Positions 41,980 to 51,867 of a stretch of DNA of 64,000 nucleotides are shown one piece after another; within the stretch, counting starts at the first letter, position 1; the number at the start of each line of letters is the position of its first letter. The notes under the pieces are model-generated. The model saw nothing but the letters and a program-made list of their open reading frames with translations. It had not been told where the DNA came from and did no database searches. The stretch comes from Porphyromonas endodontalis ATCC 35406 (GTDB lineage Bacteria; Bacteroidota; Bacteroidia; Bacteroidales; Porphyromonadaceae). The stretch covers positions 228,149 through 292,148 of the forward strand of contig NZ_ACNN01000005.1 of assembly GCF_000174815.1 (NCBI RefSeq), read 5' to 3'. A program made the position numbers and the translations under genes.

Positions 41980-43941
41980 TTACTCTACGTGGAGTTTTTT
42001 CTCCTTGGGGCTTTTTACGATGTATTTTAGGTTGAGGGTCTTGCTCTCTGAGGGGTTGAGTTTGAGTTTCCACTTCACCTCTCCCGTATTGGGGTTGTAC
42101 ACACCGCCCGAGATGTTTTCTGTACGCACAGAGATCTCGTCGTTGGTTGAGACGGGGACCTGATCGTAGAGCGTGATGTCGATGGGGGTTGATTTGCCGT
42201 TTCGTAGAGTCGTATTCCAAGAGCGTGTTTCTTCTGTTTTGCTGCTCAAGAATCGGCTACTGTTCTTTTCGATTTCCTTTTCTCGCGTTACACGGATACC
42301 CTTGTCGCGCCCCAATGACACCTGTAGAGTATCGGTGAGGGAGCGAGTGTCGAGGAGGGTTTTGCCCACAAAGCTATTTTCGTAGAAGATATTTACTTCT
42401 CCGGAGAGTAGCTTGTATTGCTCCCAGCCTCCGATGTGTGCCAAAAGGAAGGCGTCGGGGTCGGCCTTAGGTACGCATACATATTCATAAGAGGCAGGGA
42501 GGGAGTGTCTCTTTACTTCGAGGATAAAAGGTTTCTTGTCCGAGGGGATAGAATAGGGCGTTTGCAGCTCAAACTCTACTGCCGTTTGGCGTTCGTCTTG
42601 TTTTACTTCTAGGGTAGAGTTGCGTTCTCCGGTACTGCTACGCATCTTTCTTGAGGCGGAAGGTGCTTCTTTGGCTTCAGCCCTATCCATAGATACCTCT
42701 GCGGCATAACCTGCTACCACTACCTCATCTAGATTTTCGTATTCCGACTCTAGATAGGTGGTTGTAAACTGACTGGTGATGGGAATGATGCTTTTCTTGC
42801 ATCCGACATAGGAGATCTCTAGAGAACCTCCCGAGTTGGGAATCGTGATGCTGTACCTCCCATTTAGGTCGGTCATCGTGGCTATGTTGGTCCCGGCAAT
42901 GCGCACGGTGGCACCTACTATAGGCTCACTATCTTCTTCGAAGAGGACCATTCCGCTCGCTTGGTCGTCTTTGTTTTGGGTATAGCGAGGGGCGGGGATA
43001 TTATAGTTTAGGTAGTAAGTCTTTTGGGTAGGAGGCGTATTTGAGATTTTGGGATCGAGTGAGCTAATGGTCAGGTGTACCCTATTCCAGTCTTCTCGTG
43101 TTGCTTGGTGGATGGTAGCTTTGTACGATAGCTCAAGAGGCTTGCCTACCCCCGATGAACGGAGGTCGTAAGAGGGGATCCAGCTTGCATTCTCTACATA
43201 GTAGCTAAGCTCTACAGGGCAAGATAGGGCTCTCTTAGCATCTACACGGATGTGTACTTCGCCCATGGGGTTCTCGTCTAGTTTGCCCTGCTGAGAGATC
43301 TCCTTATTTACGATGTCTCTTTTTTCTCTTAGTTGCTTTAGCTCCTTCTCTAGCTCTAGCTTTTGATTGCGCAGGTGTAGGTTTTGCTCTCTGTAATAGT
43401 CGTTTACGCTCTTGAGGTTGGCGAGACTGACACCGGAGCTAGTCCCCTTGATGGAGCGATTTTCCTGCAAAAAAGCCAATTCGTCTTGCACTACAGATAC
43501 TTTGTTGCTAACGCGGGCAATTTGCTCGTTGAGGCTCTCCAATTTCTTTTGCCACTTAGCCATCTCCTCGCTTGTCGCTCCGGAGTTGGCGAGGTCGTAC
43601 ATGTGATTGACAGATAAAACCGTAACATCTCGGCTTGCCAACTTGACCTGTACGCTTTTGGCTTCGGCATAAGGCGAGATGCCTGTTAGGATGATTTCGG
43701 AATTGCCTTGAGGTATGGAGACGCTTCCCTCGCGCACTACCTCTGCTCCGCTCAAAAAGACGGTAACGTACTTAACGGGAGGCGTTGCTTTAATTTCTGA
43801 TAGCTCCTTTCTTGTGGGTGCTTTTGCCTCAAATTCGGGGGCGGTCTGTGCATGCATCTGTGTGCCTGTCAGCAAAGTGCATAATGCTAGTGTGTGGCAG
43901 AGAATGCATTTCTTGCTGAATGAGAATAGGATCTGTTTCAT
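41980..43941 (-). CDS. MuiA-like DUF4139 exported protein with carboxypeptidase-regulatory-like insert
   Basis: A 653-residue exported protein. I start at ATG 43941 (MKQILFSFSKK), giving a signal peptide ending MHAQ; two other starts lie within 30 bases. The N-terminal beta part (VTVFLSGAEVVREGSV) and a coiled coil (about residues 120-215) are of the MuiA/DUF4140 type. The DUF4139 region with ASWIPSYDLRS follows. An insert of about 70 residues (SGMVLFEEDSEPIVGATVRI to YVGCKKSIIPI) looks like the carboxypeptidase-regulatory-like domain of TonB-receptor N-termini. The end returns to DUF4139 (NTGEVKWKLKLNPSESKTL). Function unknown; possibly outer-membrane surface assembly. Confidence 0.85.
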   Translation of the reverse strand: MKQILFSFSKKCILCHTLALCTLLTGTQMHAQTAPEFEAKAPTRKELSEIKATPPVKYVTVFLSGAEVVREGSVSIPQGNSEIILTGISPYAEAKSVQVKLASRDVTVLSVNHMYDLANSGATSEEMAKWQKKLESLNEQIARVSNKVSVVQDELAFLQENRSIKGTSSGVSLANLKSVNDYYREQNLHLRNQKLELEKELKQLREKRDIVNKEISQQGKLDENPMGEVHIRVDAKRALSCPVELSYYVENASWIPSYDLRSSGVGKPLELSYKATIHQATREDWNRVHLTISSLDPKISNTPPTQKTYYLNYNIPAPRYTQNKDDQASGMVLFEEDSEPIVGATVRIAGTNIATMTDLNGRYSITIPNSGGSLEISYVGCKKSIIPITSQFTTTYLESEYENLDEVVVAGYAAEVSMDRAEAKEAPSASRKMRSSTGERNSTLEVKQDERQTAVEFELQTPYSIPSDKKPFILEVKRHSLPASYEYVCVPKADPDAFLLAHIGGWEQYKLLSGEVNIFYENSFVGKTLLDTRSLTDTLQVSLGRDKGIRVTREKEIEKNSSRFLSSKTEETRSWNTTLRNGKSTPIDITLYDQVPVSTNDEISVRTENISGGVYNPNTGEVKWKLKLNPSESKTLNLKYIVKSPKEKKLHVE

Positions 43942-44114
43942 AATCATCTCAGGTTGTTTACTATATGGCAAATGTAATACATTGTGAGGTAAATATCAAT
44001 TCTAGTAGACCGAGAAAAGAGAAGTGAGTAGATTTTTGTTTTTCCTTTGGCTGCGATCTCTGAGGGGAAGGGGGATGAGCCTTGTGAAGAGTGGTCTAGG
44101 GATTTTTCACCCTA

Positions 44115-44270
44115 TGTGTGAATGCGAAAATATGCTTGCCTAGTTTTTCAAAATATCTTGCCCTGCAACAAAATATTTCTCAGGTGAAAATGCTAGGACT
44201 TTTTGGGTGAGATTTTTTTTGTTTTAGCCTGAGAAGGAAAATCTTTTTAGCCTGATGTCGAATTGACTTC
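44115..44270. repeat. Degenerate 22-base-period tandem repeat, locus C (about 7 units)
   Basis: The 430-base gap between the MuiA-like gene and ftsK has no gene. Units start at about 44115, 44137, 44159, 44181, 44205, 44226 and 44249 (steps of 22, 22, 22, 24, 21, 23). Two units at 44137 and 44159 share TGCC, CAA, AAATAT and end TCT. The ftsK promoter lies 70 bases to the right. Confidence 0.6.
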
Positions 44271-44339
44271 TGTCTGTTTACTCTTTTGCAAGTACTATTC
44301 TACACCTTATTATATATAGAGGAATTGTAGGTTTATGAC

Positions 44340-44370
44340 TTGCTAGATACCACACTAAATTGTACCTTTG
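44340..44370 (+). promoter_or_regulatory. Promoter of ftsK
   Basis: TTG (44340-44342), 20-base spacer, TACCTTTG (44363-44370), only 7 bases before the ATG at 44378. The mRNA would be leaderless or almost so. Confidence 0.7.
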
Positions 44371-44377
44371 CCGAGCA

Positions 44378-46951
44378 ATGAATTCGCAAAATAAGAAACA
44401 ACATAAGCCCTCCCTCTCCCGCAAAACAAGTAGGGGAACTAAAGGGCAAAACTCCAAGGGTAAGAAGCCTTCCGGCGATACGTGGTTTGCTCGTAAACGC
44501 AAAGGGGTGGTCGAAGATGTGAAGAGCATTAGTGTGCCACGCAGCAGTGTCGATTTTATAATAGGAACATTGCTTCTGCTGGTGACCCTATATGTCTCGG
44601 TCGCTATGGTGCATTACTTCTTTACGATAGAGCAAGATCAAAGTGTTTTGCACAGTACGCAAGATGCTGCCGAGCTTGTTGTGGGTGCTAACGCCACCGA
44701 GAGTATAAGGAATTGTACAGGGCTTTTGGGTGCACGTATTGCCGATGGGCTCATTGATGGTTTCTTGGGTTTGGGAAGTCTTTTCTTGCCCATCTTTATC
44801 CTGACTATTGCATTCCGATTTATATTGGGCTGGAGCCGTATTTCCCCTCTTAAGAGCTTACTCTTCTCTACCTCTATGGCACTTTGGGTATCCCTTTTCT
44901 GTGCCTATCTTGAGTCCATTGTATCGTTACATCTTCCTTTCGCTTTGGGAGGTGCATCTGGGGAGCAGATTATTGCCGCCTTAGGGGCTCATGTGGGTTC
45001 TATTGGAATTATAAGTATTCTTGTTGTCTCTTTTGTGATTGTGCTTGTCCTTTGTAGGGCAAGTATCGTGGGTAAGGTACGTACCATGGCCGAAGCAAAG
45101 ACGAAGAGAAAGAAGAAAGAACCGAACGTTGATACTCAAACGCTGGGCGAGGAGGATGAAACGGAAACCTCTCTGGAAGAGGAACCGAATGACGAAGATC
45201 CCGAGGATTCTTTCCCTGTGGATACAGACGAACAGCCCGACGAAGTGGAAGAAGAGGATCAGGATTCGATAGAAGGTAGCCACCCTGCCCAATCATTTGT
45301 CAATGGCAAAGAAGAACCTCTCACCCCTCGTGGAGGCGAAGTCCCCTCAGAGCCCCTTCCCTCTCAGCTTAGCTCCGGTATGACGATAGAGGTCGCCCAA
45401 GGTGACGAAGTGGGGGATGAGAGCGCTCTGCAAGAGAGACAAGCCTCCGGTAACGGTACGCACGATCTCCCCGGATACACCTTCCCAAGTCTTGACCTCT
45501 TAGAGCGTTATGACAGAGAAGCGATGATGCCCGACATGGAAGAAATATCCGAGAACGAGCGTCAAATCATTGATACCTTGGAGAGTTTTAAGATCAAAGC
45601 TCGCCCCACAAAAGCAACGGTGGGTCCTGCCGTTACACTCTATGAGATAGAACCCGATGCCGGGATTAAGATCTCCAAGATACGTAGCCTCGAAGACGAC
45701 ATCGCCCGTAGCCTAAAGAGCGAGGGCGGGATTCGTATCATAGCACCCATCCCAGGGAAGGGGACCATCGGTATTGAGGTGCCGAATAAACGCCCCCAGA
45801 CGGTGGCTCTCTATTCGCTTCTTACTTCACGTAAGTTTGTCGAAAACAATATGCACTTGCCGGTTGCTATCGGTAAGACGATCACGAACGAAGTGTTTAT
45901 GTTTGACCTTGCCAAGATGCCGCACCTCCTCATTGCCGGTGCCACAGGGCAGGGTAAGAGTGTGGGGCTTAATGTAATGATCACCTCGTTGCTCTACAGC
46001 AAACACCCCTCAGAACTCAAGTTTGTGATGATTGATCCCAAGATGCTAGAGTTCTCCATTTATGAGGCACTAGGGCATCATTATTTGGCAAAGCTCCCCG
46101 AAGAGGGAAGCTGTATTATCACAGATATGAATAAGGTAGTCCCCACGCTCAACTCCCTCTGTATTGAGATGGACAACCGCTACAAATTACTATCAGACGC
46201 CCGAGTACGCAATATTGCAGAGTACAATAGTTTGTTTGATAAAGGGGAACTATCCACCGCAGATGGGCATGCTCGTCTGCCCTACATTGTGCTGATTGTG
46301 GATGAGTTTGCCGACCTTATCATGACCTCGGGTAAGGAGGTAGAGAAGCCCATTGCACGTATTGCACAAAAAGCGCGTGCGGCAGGGATTCACATGGTGC
46401 TGGCCACACAGCGTCCTACTACCGATATTATCACGGGTACAATTAAGGCGAACTTCCCGGCTAGAATTGCCTTCAAAGTATTTTCGGCAGTGGACTCGAA
46501 AACGATCCTCGATGCGCCCGGTGCAAATCATCTTGTGGGTAGGGGTGATATGTTGTTCTACCAAGGTAAAGATATGCTCCGCCTGCAGTGTGCCCTTGTG
46601 GATACGCCCGAGACGCAGCAGATTGTGGACGAAATTTCTCTACAGCCGGGGTATAGTGGAGCCTATCAATTGCCTGAGGCTCCTGTGGAAGAGAGCGACG
46701 AGTCTCGAGCTATCTCCCTTGATAAGCGAGACCCACTGTTCGACCAAGTAGCAACTATGGTGGTAGAGACGCAACAAGGGTCTGCATCAAAAATCCAACG
46801 ACAATTCGAGATTGGGTTTAATAGAGCCGGACGCATAATGGATCAGTTAGAGGCGGCAGGGATTGTCTCCGCACAGCACGGAAGTAAACCGCGTGAGGTG
46901 CTTATCTCCGATATTTTTACTCTTAATAATTTACTAGAGAGTCTGCGATGA
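44378..46951 (+). CDS. ftsK: FtsK/SpoIIIE DNA translocase
   Basis: Inner-membrane motor that pumps chromosome DNA through the division septum and aids dimer resolution. The 857 residues begin with a basic N-terminus, about four TM segments (residues 60-230), an acidic, Glu/Asp-rich linker (about 240-345), the motor with Walker A GATGQGKSVGLN and Walker B IVDEFADLIM, and a C-terminal winged-helix gamma domain (QRQFEIGFNRAGRIMDQLE) that reads KOPS-like sites. I chose ATG 44378; the frame has an earlier ATG inside the promoter. The lolA gene overlaps its end by four bases. Confidence 0.95.
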   Translation: MNSQNKKQHKPSLSRKTSRGTKGQNSKGKKPSGDTWFARKRKGVVEDVKSISVPRSSVDFIIGTLLLLVTLYVSVAMVHYFFTIEQDQSVLHSTQDAAELVVGANATESIRNCTGLLGARIADGLIDGFLGLGSLFLPIFILTIAFRFILGWSRISPLKSLLFSTSMALWVSLFCAYLESIVSLHLPFALGGASGEQIIAALGAHVGSIGIISILVVSFVIVLVLCRASIVGKVRTMAEAKTKRKKKEPNVDTQTLGEEDETETSLEEEPNDEDPEDSFPVDTDEQPDEVEEEDQDSIEGSHPAQSFVNGKEEPLTPRGGEVPSEPLPSQLSSGMTIEVAQGDEVGDESALQERQASGNGTHDLPGYTFPSLDLLERYDREAMMPDMEEISENERQIIDTLESFKIKARPTKATVGPAVTLYEIEPDAGIKISKIRSLEDDIARSLKSEGGIRIIAPIPGKGTIGIEVPNKRPQTVALYSLLTSRKFVENNMHLPVAIGKTITNEVFMFDLAKMPHLLIAGATGQGKSVGLNVMITSLLYSKHPSELKFVMIDPKMLEFSIYEALGHHYLAKLPEEGSCIITDMNKVVPTLNSLCIEMDNRYKLLSDARVRNIAEYNSLFDKGELSTADGHARLPYIVLIVDEFADLIMTSGKEVEKPIARIAQKARAAGIHMVLATQRPTTDIITGTIKANFPARIAFKVFSAVDSKTILDAPGANHLVGRGDMLFYQGKDMLRLQCALVDTPETQQIVDEISLQPGYSGAYQLPEAPVEESDESRAISLDKRDPLFDQVATMVVETQQGSASKIQRQFEIGFNRAGRIMDQLEAAGIVSAQHGSKPREVLISDIFTLNNLLESLR

Positions 46952-47595
46952 AAACAAAGCGTATCGCTATATGGGTTGCTTTGCTCGTATTTATGGGTTG
47001 CATAGTACCCTCTGTGGCCATGGCTCAAGCGAAGCAACCTACAGCACAAAGCCTTATCAATACAGTGGCTCAACGTCTAGAGAAAGGAGCCAAAATAACC
47101 TTTTCCGGAGAGCTTTTCGATGCCTCCGGGGCGCGTGTCGAAACCAAAAAGGGAGTGCTCTACACCTTTGGGAAAAAGTTTCGCTTGCGCTACAATCCTA
47201 TAGATGCCAATTACAATGGTCGGGAGTTTAGCTTCTATAATGCAGAAGATCGCACCTATACCATTATGCATCCCTCTATGGAAGATCTAGCGGCTCTTAA
47301 CCCCTTTGTTTTCTTGTCTTCTTCGGCGTCTGTGTACACCATTAAGGAGATTGGTGGCACCAAGAATAGCCGCATTATTGCTTTCACTCCACGCAAGAAG
47401 ATGGACAACATCACGGCCCTAGAGGTCTCTTTTTTACGCAAGACGAATGCCCCCTCCCAGATTGTAGGTATCTTTGCAGACGGTATGCGTCTGGTGATGA
47501 ATGTAACCTCCATTGAGGGAGAGACGCCTTCGAGTCAAATGTTTATTCAGCAGCAATCCTCATACCCCGGTAGCGAACTTGTGGATCTTCGCTAG
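46948..47595 (+). CDS. lolA: LolA-like outer-membrane lipoprotein carrier
   Basis: Periplasmic chaperone that carries lipoproteins from the LolCDE complex to the outer membrane. 215 residues: Sec signal peptide (MKTKRIAIWVALLVFMG, cleaved after VAMAQ or near), then a half-barrel with GAKITFSGELFD, KGVLYTFGKKFRLRYN and LEVSFLRKTNAPSQIVG. The start ATG overlaps the ftsK stop (ATGA), an arrangement seen in other Bacteroidetes. A LolC/E-like permease lies at 16814. It is divergent from E. coli LolA; the assignment rests on fold-like motifs and context. Confidence 0.85.
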   Translation: MKTKRIAIWVALLVFMGCIVPSVAMAQAKQPTAQSLINTVAQRLEKGAKITFSGELFDASGARVETKKGVLYTFGKKFRLRYNPIDANYNGREFSFYNAEDRTYTIMHPSMEDLAALNPFVFLSSSASVYTIKEIGGTKNSRIIAFTPRKKMDNITALEVSFLRKTNAPSQIVGIFADGMRLVMNVTSIEGETPSSQMFIQQQSSYPGSELVDLR

Positions 47596-47639
47596 GGTTA
47601 TAAAAGAAGACGAATTAACGATTAAGAGAATAGAATTTC

Positions 47640-47990
47640 ATGTTACTGCAAATGCTTAAGGCCAAGCTCCATTGTGTGCGAGTGACTGAGGCTAACCTCA
47701 ATTATGTAGGCAGTATTACAATAGATAAGGCGTTGATGGAAGCGGTGGATATATTGCCGGGAGAGCGCGTTCAGGTTGTTAATAACAACAACGGGGAGCG
47801 TTTCGAGACCTATGTGATAGAGGGACCCGCCAATAGCGGAGTAATCTGCCTCAACGGAGCCGCAGCGCGCCTTGCTCAACCCGGAGACATTGTTATTATT
47901 ATGGCATATGCCATGATGGAAGATGCCGAAGCGCGTACTTTCAAACCCAAGGTGGCGTTTCCAGACTCTGTTACCAACCGATTGCAGTAA
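47640..47990 (+). CDS. panD: PanD, aspartate 1-decarboxylase
   Basis: Pyruvoyl enzyme that makes beta-alanine from aspartate for pantothenate synthesis. At 116 residues it has the standard length. The self-cleavage site is Gly-Ser in NYVGSITID (Gly-24/Ser-25), giving the beta chain and the pyruvoyl-bearing alpha chain. [20 protein letters not shown] is the usual C-terminal motif. Start ATG 47640. It follows lolA by 44 bases; its partner panC is at 6646. Confidence 0.97.
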   Translation: MLLQMLKAKLHCVRVTEANLNYVGSITIDKALMEAVDILPGERVQVVNNNNGERFETYVIEGPANSGVICLNGAAARLAQPGDIVIIMAYAMMEDAEARTFKPKVAFPDSVTNRLQ

Positions 47991-48029
47991 TACAAAACCT
48001 AGATTAGACTATAAACAACATCCCGATAT

Positions 48030-49358
48030 ATGTTTGAGAATCTCAGCGAACGCTTAGAAAGATCCTTCAAAAACCTCAAAGGTGAAGGTCGTATCACCGA
48101 GATCAATGTAGCCGAAACACTAAAAGATGTGCGTCGTGCTCTACTTGATGCCGACGTTAATTACAACGTAGCAAAGAAGTTTACCGATACCGTTAAGGAG
48201 ACAGCTCTTGGGCGTAATGTACTCACGGCTGTACGCCCTAGCGAGATGATGGTAAAAATCGTACACGATGAGTTGGCTCGCCTTATGGGGGGAGAAGCTG
48301 TGGAATTGCGTCTACAGGGCTCGCCCGCTGTGGTGCTTATGTCGGGGCTTCAGGGGTCGGGTAAAACTACCTTCTCGGGTAAGCTTGCCAAGTTGCTCAA
48401 GACACAACGCCATAAAAATCCTCTTCTTGTTGCTTGTGACGTGTACCGCCCTGCTGCTATTGATCAGCTAAAGGTGCTAGGGGAGCAGCTCAATATCCCC
48501 GTATATGCCGAGGAAGACAACAAAAAGCCTGTGCAGATAGCGGAGCGTGGGATCACCTATGCTCGTGAGCATGGTCACGATGTCGTTATTGTGGATACCG
48601 CGGGTCGTCTTGCCGTAGATGAGGAGATGATGCAAGAGATTGCAGCCATCAAGGCCGCTATCAACCCCGACGAAGTGCTCTTCGTTGTGGACTCGATGAC
48701 GGGTCAGGACGCCGTAAATACAGCAAAAGAATTCAATGATCGTCTTGACTTCGGCGGCGTTGTATTGACCAAACTCGATGGGGATACACGAGGCGGAGCA
48801 GCCCTCTCTATCCGTACCGTGGTGACCAAACCTATCAAATTTGTTGGTACCGGTGAAGGAATGGATGCTCTTGATGTTTTCCATCCGGAGCGTATGGCCG
48901 ATCGTATCCTTGGTATGGGTGACATCGTTTCTCTTGTAGAACGTGCCCAGCAACAATACGACGAACAAGAGGCTCGACGCCTAGAGCAACGTATTGCCAA
49001 AGACCAATTCGATTTTAACGACTTCCTCAAACAGATCCATCAAATCAAGAAGATGGGGAATATTAGAGACCTCGTTTCCATGATCCCCGGTGTGGGAAAA
49101 GCAATCAAGGATATCGATATAGACGATGATGCCTTTAAGGGAATCGAGGCTATTATCTACTCCATGACTCCAGAGGAACGTGCACACCCTAGTTTGCTGA
49201 ATGGGCAGCGTCGTAAACGCATTGCCAAGGGAAGTGGTACCACTGTGCAGGATGTAAATAAACTGATTACTCAGTTTGACCAAGCTCGTAAGATGATGAA
49301 AACGGTGCAGGCTATGGGTAGTAACCCCAAGCAGATGGCACGCATGCGTCGTAAATAA
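48030..49358 (+). CDS. ffh: Ffh, signal recognition particle GTPase
   Basis: Binds signal peptides of nascent membrane proteins and, with 4.5S RNA, delivers ribosomes to FtsY. 442 residues: N domain (to about 95), GTPase G domain with [37 protein letters not shown] and [14 protein letters not shown], and the methionine-rich M domain (from about 325; [20 protein letters not shown]). Start ATG 48030, 39 bases after panD. The 4.5S RNA gene is not seen in the window. Confidence 0.97.
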   Translation: MFENLSERLERSFKNLKGEGRITEINVAETLKDVRRALLDADVNYNVAKKFTDTVKETALGRNVLTAVRPSEMMVKIVHDELARLMGGEAVELRLQGSPAVVLMSGLQGSGKTTFSGKLAKLLKTQRHKNPLLVACDVYRPAAIDQLKVLGEQLNIPVYAEEDNKKPVQIAERGITYAREHGHDVVIVDTAGRLAVDEEMMQEIAAIKAAINPDEVLFVVDSMTGQDAVNTAKEFNDRLDFGGVVLTKLDGDTRGGAALSIRTVVTKPIKFVGTGEGMDALDVFHPERMADRILGMGDIVSLVERAQQQYDEQEARRLEQRIAKDQFDFNDFLKQIHQIKKMGNIRDLVSMIPGVGKAIKDIDIDDDAFKGIEAIIYSMTPEERAHPSLLNGQRRKRIAKGSGTTVQDVNKLITQFDQARKMMKTVQAMGSNPKQMARMRRK

Positions 49359-49375
49359 TAAACTACAATACAACC

Positions 49376-50272
49376 ATGGATCCAATGTATCAAATACTAG
49401 ATGGCCGTAAGATCTCGGCAGAAATAAAGCAAGAGATTGCTCGAGAAGTTGTCGAAATGGAGAAAAAAACGGGTCGTCGTCCTCACCTCTCTGCCATATT
49501 GGTAGGGCACGATGGTGGGAGCGAAGCTTATATGGCCTCTAAGGTGAAAAGCTGCGAAGAGGTAGGTTTTGATTCTTCTCTTATTCGCTTCGATAGTGAT
49601 GTAACGGAGGAGAGACTGCTCCAAGAAATCGATCGTTTAAACAACGATGCCGGGGTGGATGGGTTTATCATTCAGCTTCCCTTGCCCAAGCACATTGATG
49701 AGCAAAAGGTGATTGAGCGTGTTGATTACCGTAAGGATGTGGACGGCTTCCATCCGATCAACGTGGGACGTATGAGCATCGGGTTGCCCTGTTTTGTCTC
49801 AGCTACCCCCCAAGGTATTGTAGAGTTGTTGCGCCGTTATGCCATCCCTACGAGAGGGAAGCATTGTGTGGTACTAGGGCGTAGCAATATTGTAGGAAAG
49901 CCCATTGCCCAACTCCTTATGCAGAAGGGAGAGCCGGGAGATTGTACTGTAACGGTATGTCATAGCCGTACTCCCAACATTAAGGAAGTGTGCCTATCTG
50001 CCGACATCATTATTGCAGCACTTGGCAGCCCCGAGTTCGTGACAGCCGATATGGTAAAGAAGGGTGCTGTTTTGGTGGATGTGGGCACAACACGAGTACC
50101 CGATGCTACCAAAAAGAGCGGTTCTCGCCTTACGGGAGACGTCAAATTTGACGAGGTAGCTCCTCTTTGCTCCTATATAACCCCAGTGCCTGGTGGGGTA
50201 GGCCCCATGACGATTGTATCGCTCATGATGAATACGCTCAAGGCAGCTAAGAAGGAAATCTTCCGCGATTAG
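49376..50272 (+). CDS. folD: FolD, methylenetetrahydrofolate dehydrogenase/cyclohydrolase
   Basis: Bifunctional NADP-dependent enzyme that interconverts 5,10-methylene-THF, methenyl-THF and 10-formyl-THF. The 298 residues carry [13 protein letters not shown] (catalytic Lys), [15 protein letters not shown], the [12 protein letters not shown] block, the Rossmann motif [16 protein letters not shown] and the C-terminal [15 protein letters not shown]. The start may be ATG 49376 or 49385. It complements fhs (3049) in one-carbon metabolism and is followed by a strong terminator. Confidence 0.97.
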   Translation: MDPMYQILDGRKISAEIKQEIAREVVEMEKKTGRRPHLSAILVGHDGGSEAYMASKVKSCEEVGFDSSLIRFDSDVTEERLLQEIDRLNNDAGVDGFIIQLPLPKHIDEQKVIERVDYRKDVDGFHPINVGRMSIGLPCFVSATPQGIVELLRRYAIPTRGKHCVVLGRSNIVGKPIAQLLMQKGEPGDCTVTVCHSRTPNIKEVCLSADIIIAALGSPEFVTADMVKKGAVLVDVGTTRVPDATKKSGSRLTGDVKFDEVAPLCSYITPVPGGVGPMTIVSLMMNTLKAAKKEIFRD

Positions 50273-50303
50273 TTTCCCTTAATAGCTACTTCCACAAGAA
50301 AAG

Positions 50304-50381
50304 AAGAGTGACAAATGGATTTTCCTTGCCCTATAGTTTTTTCTTCCTAGGGTACTCCGTTTGTCACTCTTACTCTTTTTC
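50304..50381 (+). terminator. Terminator after folD
   Basis: A 16-bp stem (50304-50319 with 50356-50371, one G-T pair) with an inner CCCTA/TAGGG helix, followed by ACTCTTTTT. Confidence 0.85.
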
Positions 50382-50437
50382 TAGAGAACCTTCACCCTAA
50401 ATAGAGGCAAGCTGATAACCCAAGCTGCAACACGTCC

Positions 50438-51352
50438 ATGGCGCACTATCTGATTGTTCGCACCTCTTCGTTGGGGGATGTTGCCCTCAGCCTTCGGTTG
50501 GTTTATGCCGTGGCTAAGCAGTATCCTGAGCATCGGTTTACCTATCTCATGAAGCCTTCTATTACAGGGATTTTGGTTAGCCCTCCGCATAATTTGGAGG
50601 CAATGGCGATAGATATTAAGCACTCCGATCGCACGTTGTTTGGGCTCATTTCTCTGTCGAATAAACTTATATACGACCGCTTCGATGCTATCATCGACCT
50701 GCAACGTAGCTGGCGGAGTCGTTTTTTGTCTCGTCGTCTTCGTTGCTGCCGTGCTAGGATTCGTTGTACGCGTATTGCCAAAAGTGCGGTGGTAAAGCGC
50801 TGTCAAGAGCATATTCCCCTATCTGATGCCGAGCAGATGCTTTCTCTTTTTGCAGATACGTTTGCTCGTGCAGGCCTCCATGTACAGGCGCCTCACCCCT
50901 CTTTCCCTAGGATCCATTACCCCGAGATTCACCCTAATCCTTTTTCCATTGGGATTGCTCCTTTGCAAGGGGAGCAGCCCATCCAAGATGACTTTGAGCG
51001 TACTGCAGGGCTTGTTTCTGCGCTCCGCGAGGCGTTCCCTCACGCTACGTTTTATCTTCTTGGGGTCAAAAAAGAATTATTTTCTAAGTATAGCGACCTT
51101 TTCGAGTTACTACCTCGAGGGGTCAATTTCATCACCGGACTATCATTTGCTCACGAGCTAGCCTACCTATCACAGCTTTCTTGCCTTATTACGGTAGATA
51201 ATTCTATGGCTCATCTTGCCCGATTGATGGATACTCCTTTTATAGAAATTCCTTCGATTCATACGGAGGAGAATACTCTTTTGTCAATCATTCATCAAAT
51301 ACAATCAATAACAAGCGAACAACCTGTTTCCCATGAATGTGAGAATCAATAA
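50438..51352 (+). CDS. Glycosyltransferase family 9 (heptosyltransferase-like)
   Basis: A 304-residue cytoplasmic/peripheral GT-B enzyme of the family that adds heptose or other sugars to lipid A core or related glycolipids. The N-terminus VRTSSLGDVALSLRLVYAVAKQ is diagnostic (the SSLGD loop at residues 9-13), and the donor-binding end has LITVDNSMAHLARLMDTPFIE. It overlaps the S4-domain gene by 20 bases. The sugar is not known; in this group it is probably a sugar of lipooligosaccharide. Confidence 0.88.
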   Translation: MAHYLIVRTSSLGDVALSLRLVYAVAKQYPEHRFTYLMKPSITGILVSPPHNLEAMAIDIKHSDRTLFGLISLSNKLIYDRFDAIIDLQRSWRSRFLSRRLRCCRARIRCTRIAKSAVVKRCQEHIPLSDAEQMLSLFADTFARAGLHVQAPHPSFPRIHYPEIHPNPFSIGIAPLQGEQPIQDDFERTAGLVSALREAFPHATFYLLGVKKELFSKYSDLFELLPRGVNFITGLSFAHELAYLSQLSCLITVDNSMAHLARLMDTPFIEIPSIHTEENTLLSIIHQIQSITSEQPVSHECENQ

Positions 51353-51839
51353 ACTCCTAAGCGATACGGGCTTAGGCTCTCGCAGAGAAGTAGAAGCCCT
51401 GATAGAAGAGGGGCGTGTTTGGATCAATGGAGATCGAGCTGAGCTTAGCGATGTGGTCTCTGAGGATGATGTCGTAGAATTGGATGGGGAGGAACTTCCC
51501 GTGCGCGACTTACTCCGGGATATGGCAGCCGAGCAAAAGCAGCGCATTGCAGAGCAGGCTTCTGTACGAATTGGAAGACAATACATTGATGTAGACGAGG
51601 ATAATGATCGACCTCATCGCGCTCGCCCAAAAAATGCAGGGGCAAAAAAGGATCGCCGTACTGATGGTTTTGCCCCTATGGGGAAGCCTAAAACCGTAGG
51701 AGGTCGCCCTGCGAAGTTTCGCAAAGATAGAGAGGACGAGCGTCCTTCTTCTCGTGGAGGTAGAGAAGAGCATCGCTCTTTTGATGCTAAGAAAAAGGGG
51801 CGAAAGGGAGGCTTCGACGGCAAGAAGCGTTTTTCTTGA
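51333..51839 (+). CDS. Stand-alone S4 RNA-binding domain protein with basic tail
   Basis: A 168-residue protein. Residues 3-50 form an S4 domain (INKLLSDTGLGSRREVEALI, then RVWINGDRAELSDVV) like the N-terminus of RsuA/RluB pseudouridine synthases. No pseudouridine synthase domain follows. Instead there is a disordered tail (about 95-168) rich in Arg, Lys, Gly and Asp (KKDRRTDGFAP, GRPAKFRKDREDERP, KKKGRKGGFDGKKRF). It probably binds structured RNA. Function unknown. The start overlaps the glycosyltransferase by 20 bases; the histidine phosphatase follows after 28 bases. Confidence 0.85.
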   Translation: MNVRINKLLSDTGLGSRREVEALIEEGRVWINGDRAELSDVVSEDDVVELDGEELPVRDLLRDMAAEQKQRIAEQASVRIGRQYIDVDEDNDRPHRARPKNAGAKKDRRTDGFAPMGKPKTVGGRPAKFRKDREDERPSSRGGREEHRSFDAKKKGRKGGFDGKKRFS

Positions 51840-51867
51840 TTAGTTGTTTTGGAGAGTCTTTATCCCT

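Noticed and set aside
50381..50812. 143-codon minus-strand frame opposite the glycosyltransferase
   Set aside because: Starts inside a clear GT9 gene and has no family marks.
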